Positions 21,762 to 21,848 of a DNA stretch of 21,848 nt are shown here, in pieces (position 1 is the first letter of the stretch; the number at the start of each line of letters is the position of its first letter). This DNA is from a virus. The notes under the pieces were generated by a model. It worked only from the letters and a program-made list of their open reading frames with translations, made no database searches and was not told the DNA's origin. The stretch lies in the IMG/VR virus record IMGVR_UViG_3300009496_000095, positions 1 to 21,848 of that record, one strand, 5' to 3'. A program made the translations under genes and the position numbers.

Positions 21762-21773
21762 AGTAATTCCTTA

Positions 21774-21848
21774 TTAGTTTTTAGATTTACCGTTACCTCT
21801 ACCAGAACCTGATGATTTTCTTCCACGTCCTTTACCTGAACCTGATGA
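21774..21848 (-). CDS. C-terminal end of a basic Gly/Ser-rich protein, start off the right edge
   Basis: The frame is open from the right edge to TAA at 21774-21776, immediately followed by a second TAA. The visible 24 residues read S-S-G-S-G-K-G-R-G-R-K, then a near repeat S-S-G-S-G-R-G-N-G-K, then S-K-N. Such a tail is likely disordered and nucleic-acid or surface binding. The stop lies 12 bases before the next gene's start. Family cannot be told from 24 residues. Confidence 0.6.
   Translation of the reverse strand, partial: SSGSGKGRGRKSSGSGRGNGKSKN

Noticed and set aside
1-21848. tRNA or other structured RNA genes
   Set aside because: I saw no cloverleaf or known RNA fold; gaps are short and explained by leaders, motifs and terminators.

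Overview
The window is a piece of a tailed-phage genome of the T4-like myovirus type. Every gene I can support lies on the minus strand, so the genome reads from right to left. The DNA is AT-rich, genes are tightly packed (many overlap by 1-4 bases or are 1-15 bases apart), and there is no gap over 300 bases. The terminase, portal, prohead protease, acidic scaffold and major capsid protein resemble T4 gp17, gp20, gp21, gp22 and gp23. The repetitive Gly/Ser/Thr-rich fibre proteins are of a kind common in marine phages. The host cannot be fixed from sequence alone. A ribosomal protein bS21 with an F-I-K-P-S core and an Hc1-like histone fragment both look Bacteroidota-like to me, so a marine Bacteroidota host is my weak preference.

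Layout, right to left. (1) 21848-19581: the end of a basic Gly/Ser protein, a membrane-anchored protein, and the large terminase. (2) 19507-13607, the head-assembly block: portal, two unrecognised proteins, a newly read 44-aa protein, prohead protease, two proteins with short N-terminal leaders that look like T4 capsid-targeting sequences, a third unrecognised protein, and a newly read 56-aa Hc1-like protein. The block ends at a rho-independent terminator. (3) 13524-13276: a bS21 homologue. (4) 13123-10374: scaffold and major capsid protein, ending at a second strong terminator. (5) 10250-9588: PhoH-like ATPase. (6) 9522-1: the fibre block, with a 1502-aa fibre containing cadherin/Ig-like domains, a small companion fibre, a 499-aa fibre, two small unknown proteins, a short fibre-like protein, and a collagen-like protein running off the left edge.

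The most unusual gene is that last one (1-1605). Its first ~143 residues form a mini Hint (intein-like) domain ending in the canonical V-H-N followed by Thr, and a long Gly-X-Y collagen domain built from 60-bp repeats follows directly. This suggests a self-processing fibre.

A second pattern is a motif, ATAYTTATA on the coding strand, present once in each of the eight intergenic gaps longer than about 40 bases and not seen in the shorter ones. It is a good candidate for this phage's promoter element. A third is the repeated hydrophobic-x-Glu then Ser/Ala cleavage-type site at the N-termini of scaffold, capsid and two small proteins, which suggests that the latter two are packaged inside the head.

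Working together: the terminase packages DNA through the portal. The scaffold, protease and capsid protein build and mature the prohead, possibly with internal proteins co-packaged. The fibre block provides host attachment, and PhoH and bS21 probably act on host RNA metabolism or translation.
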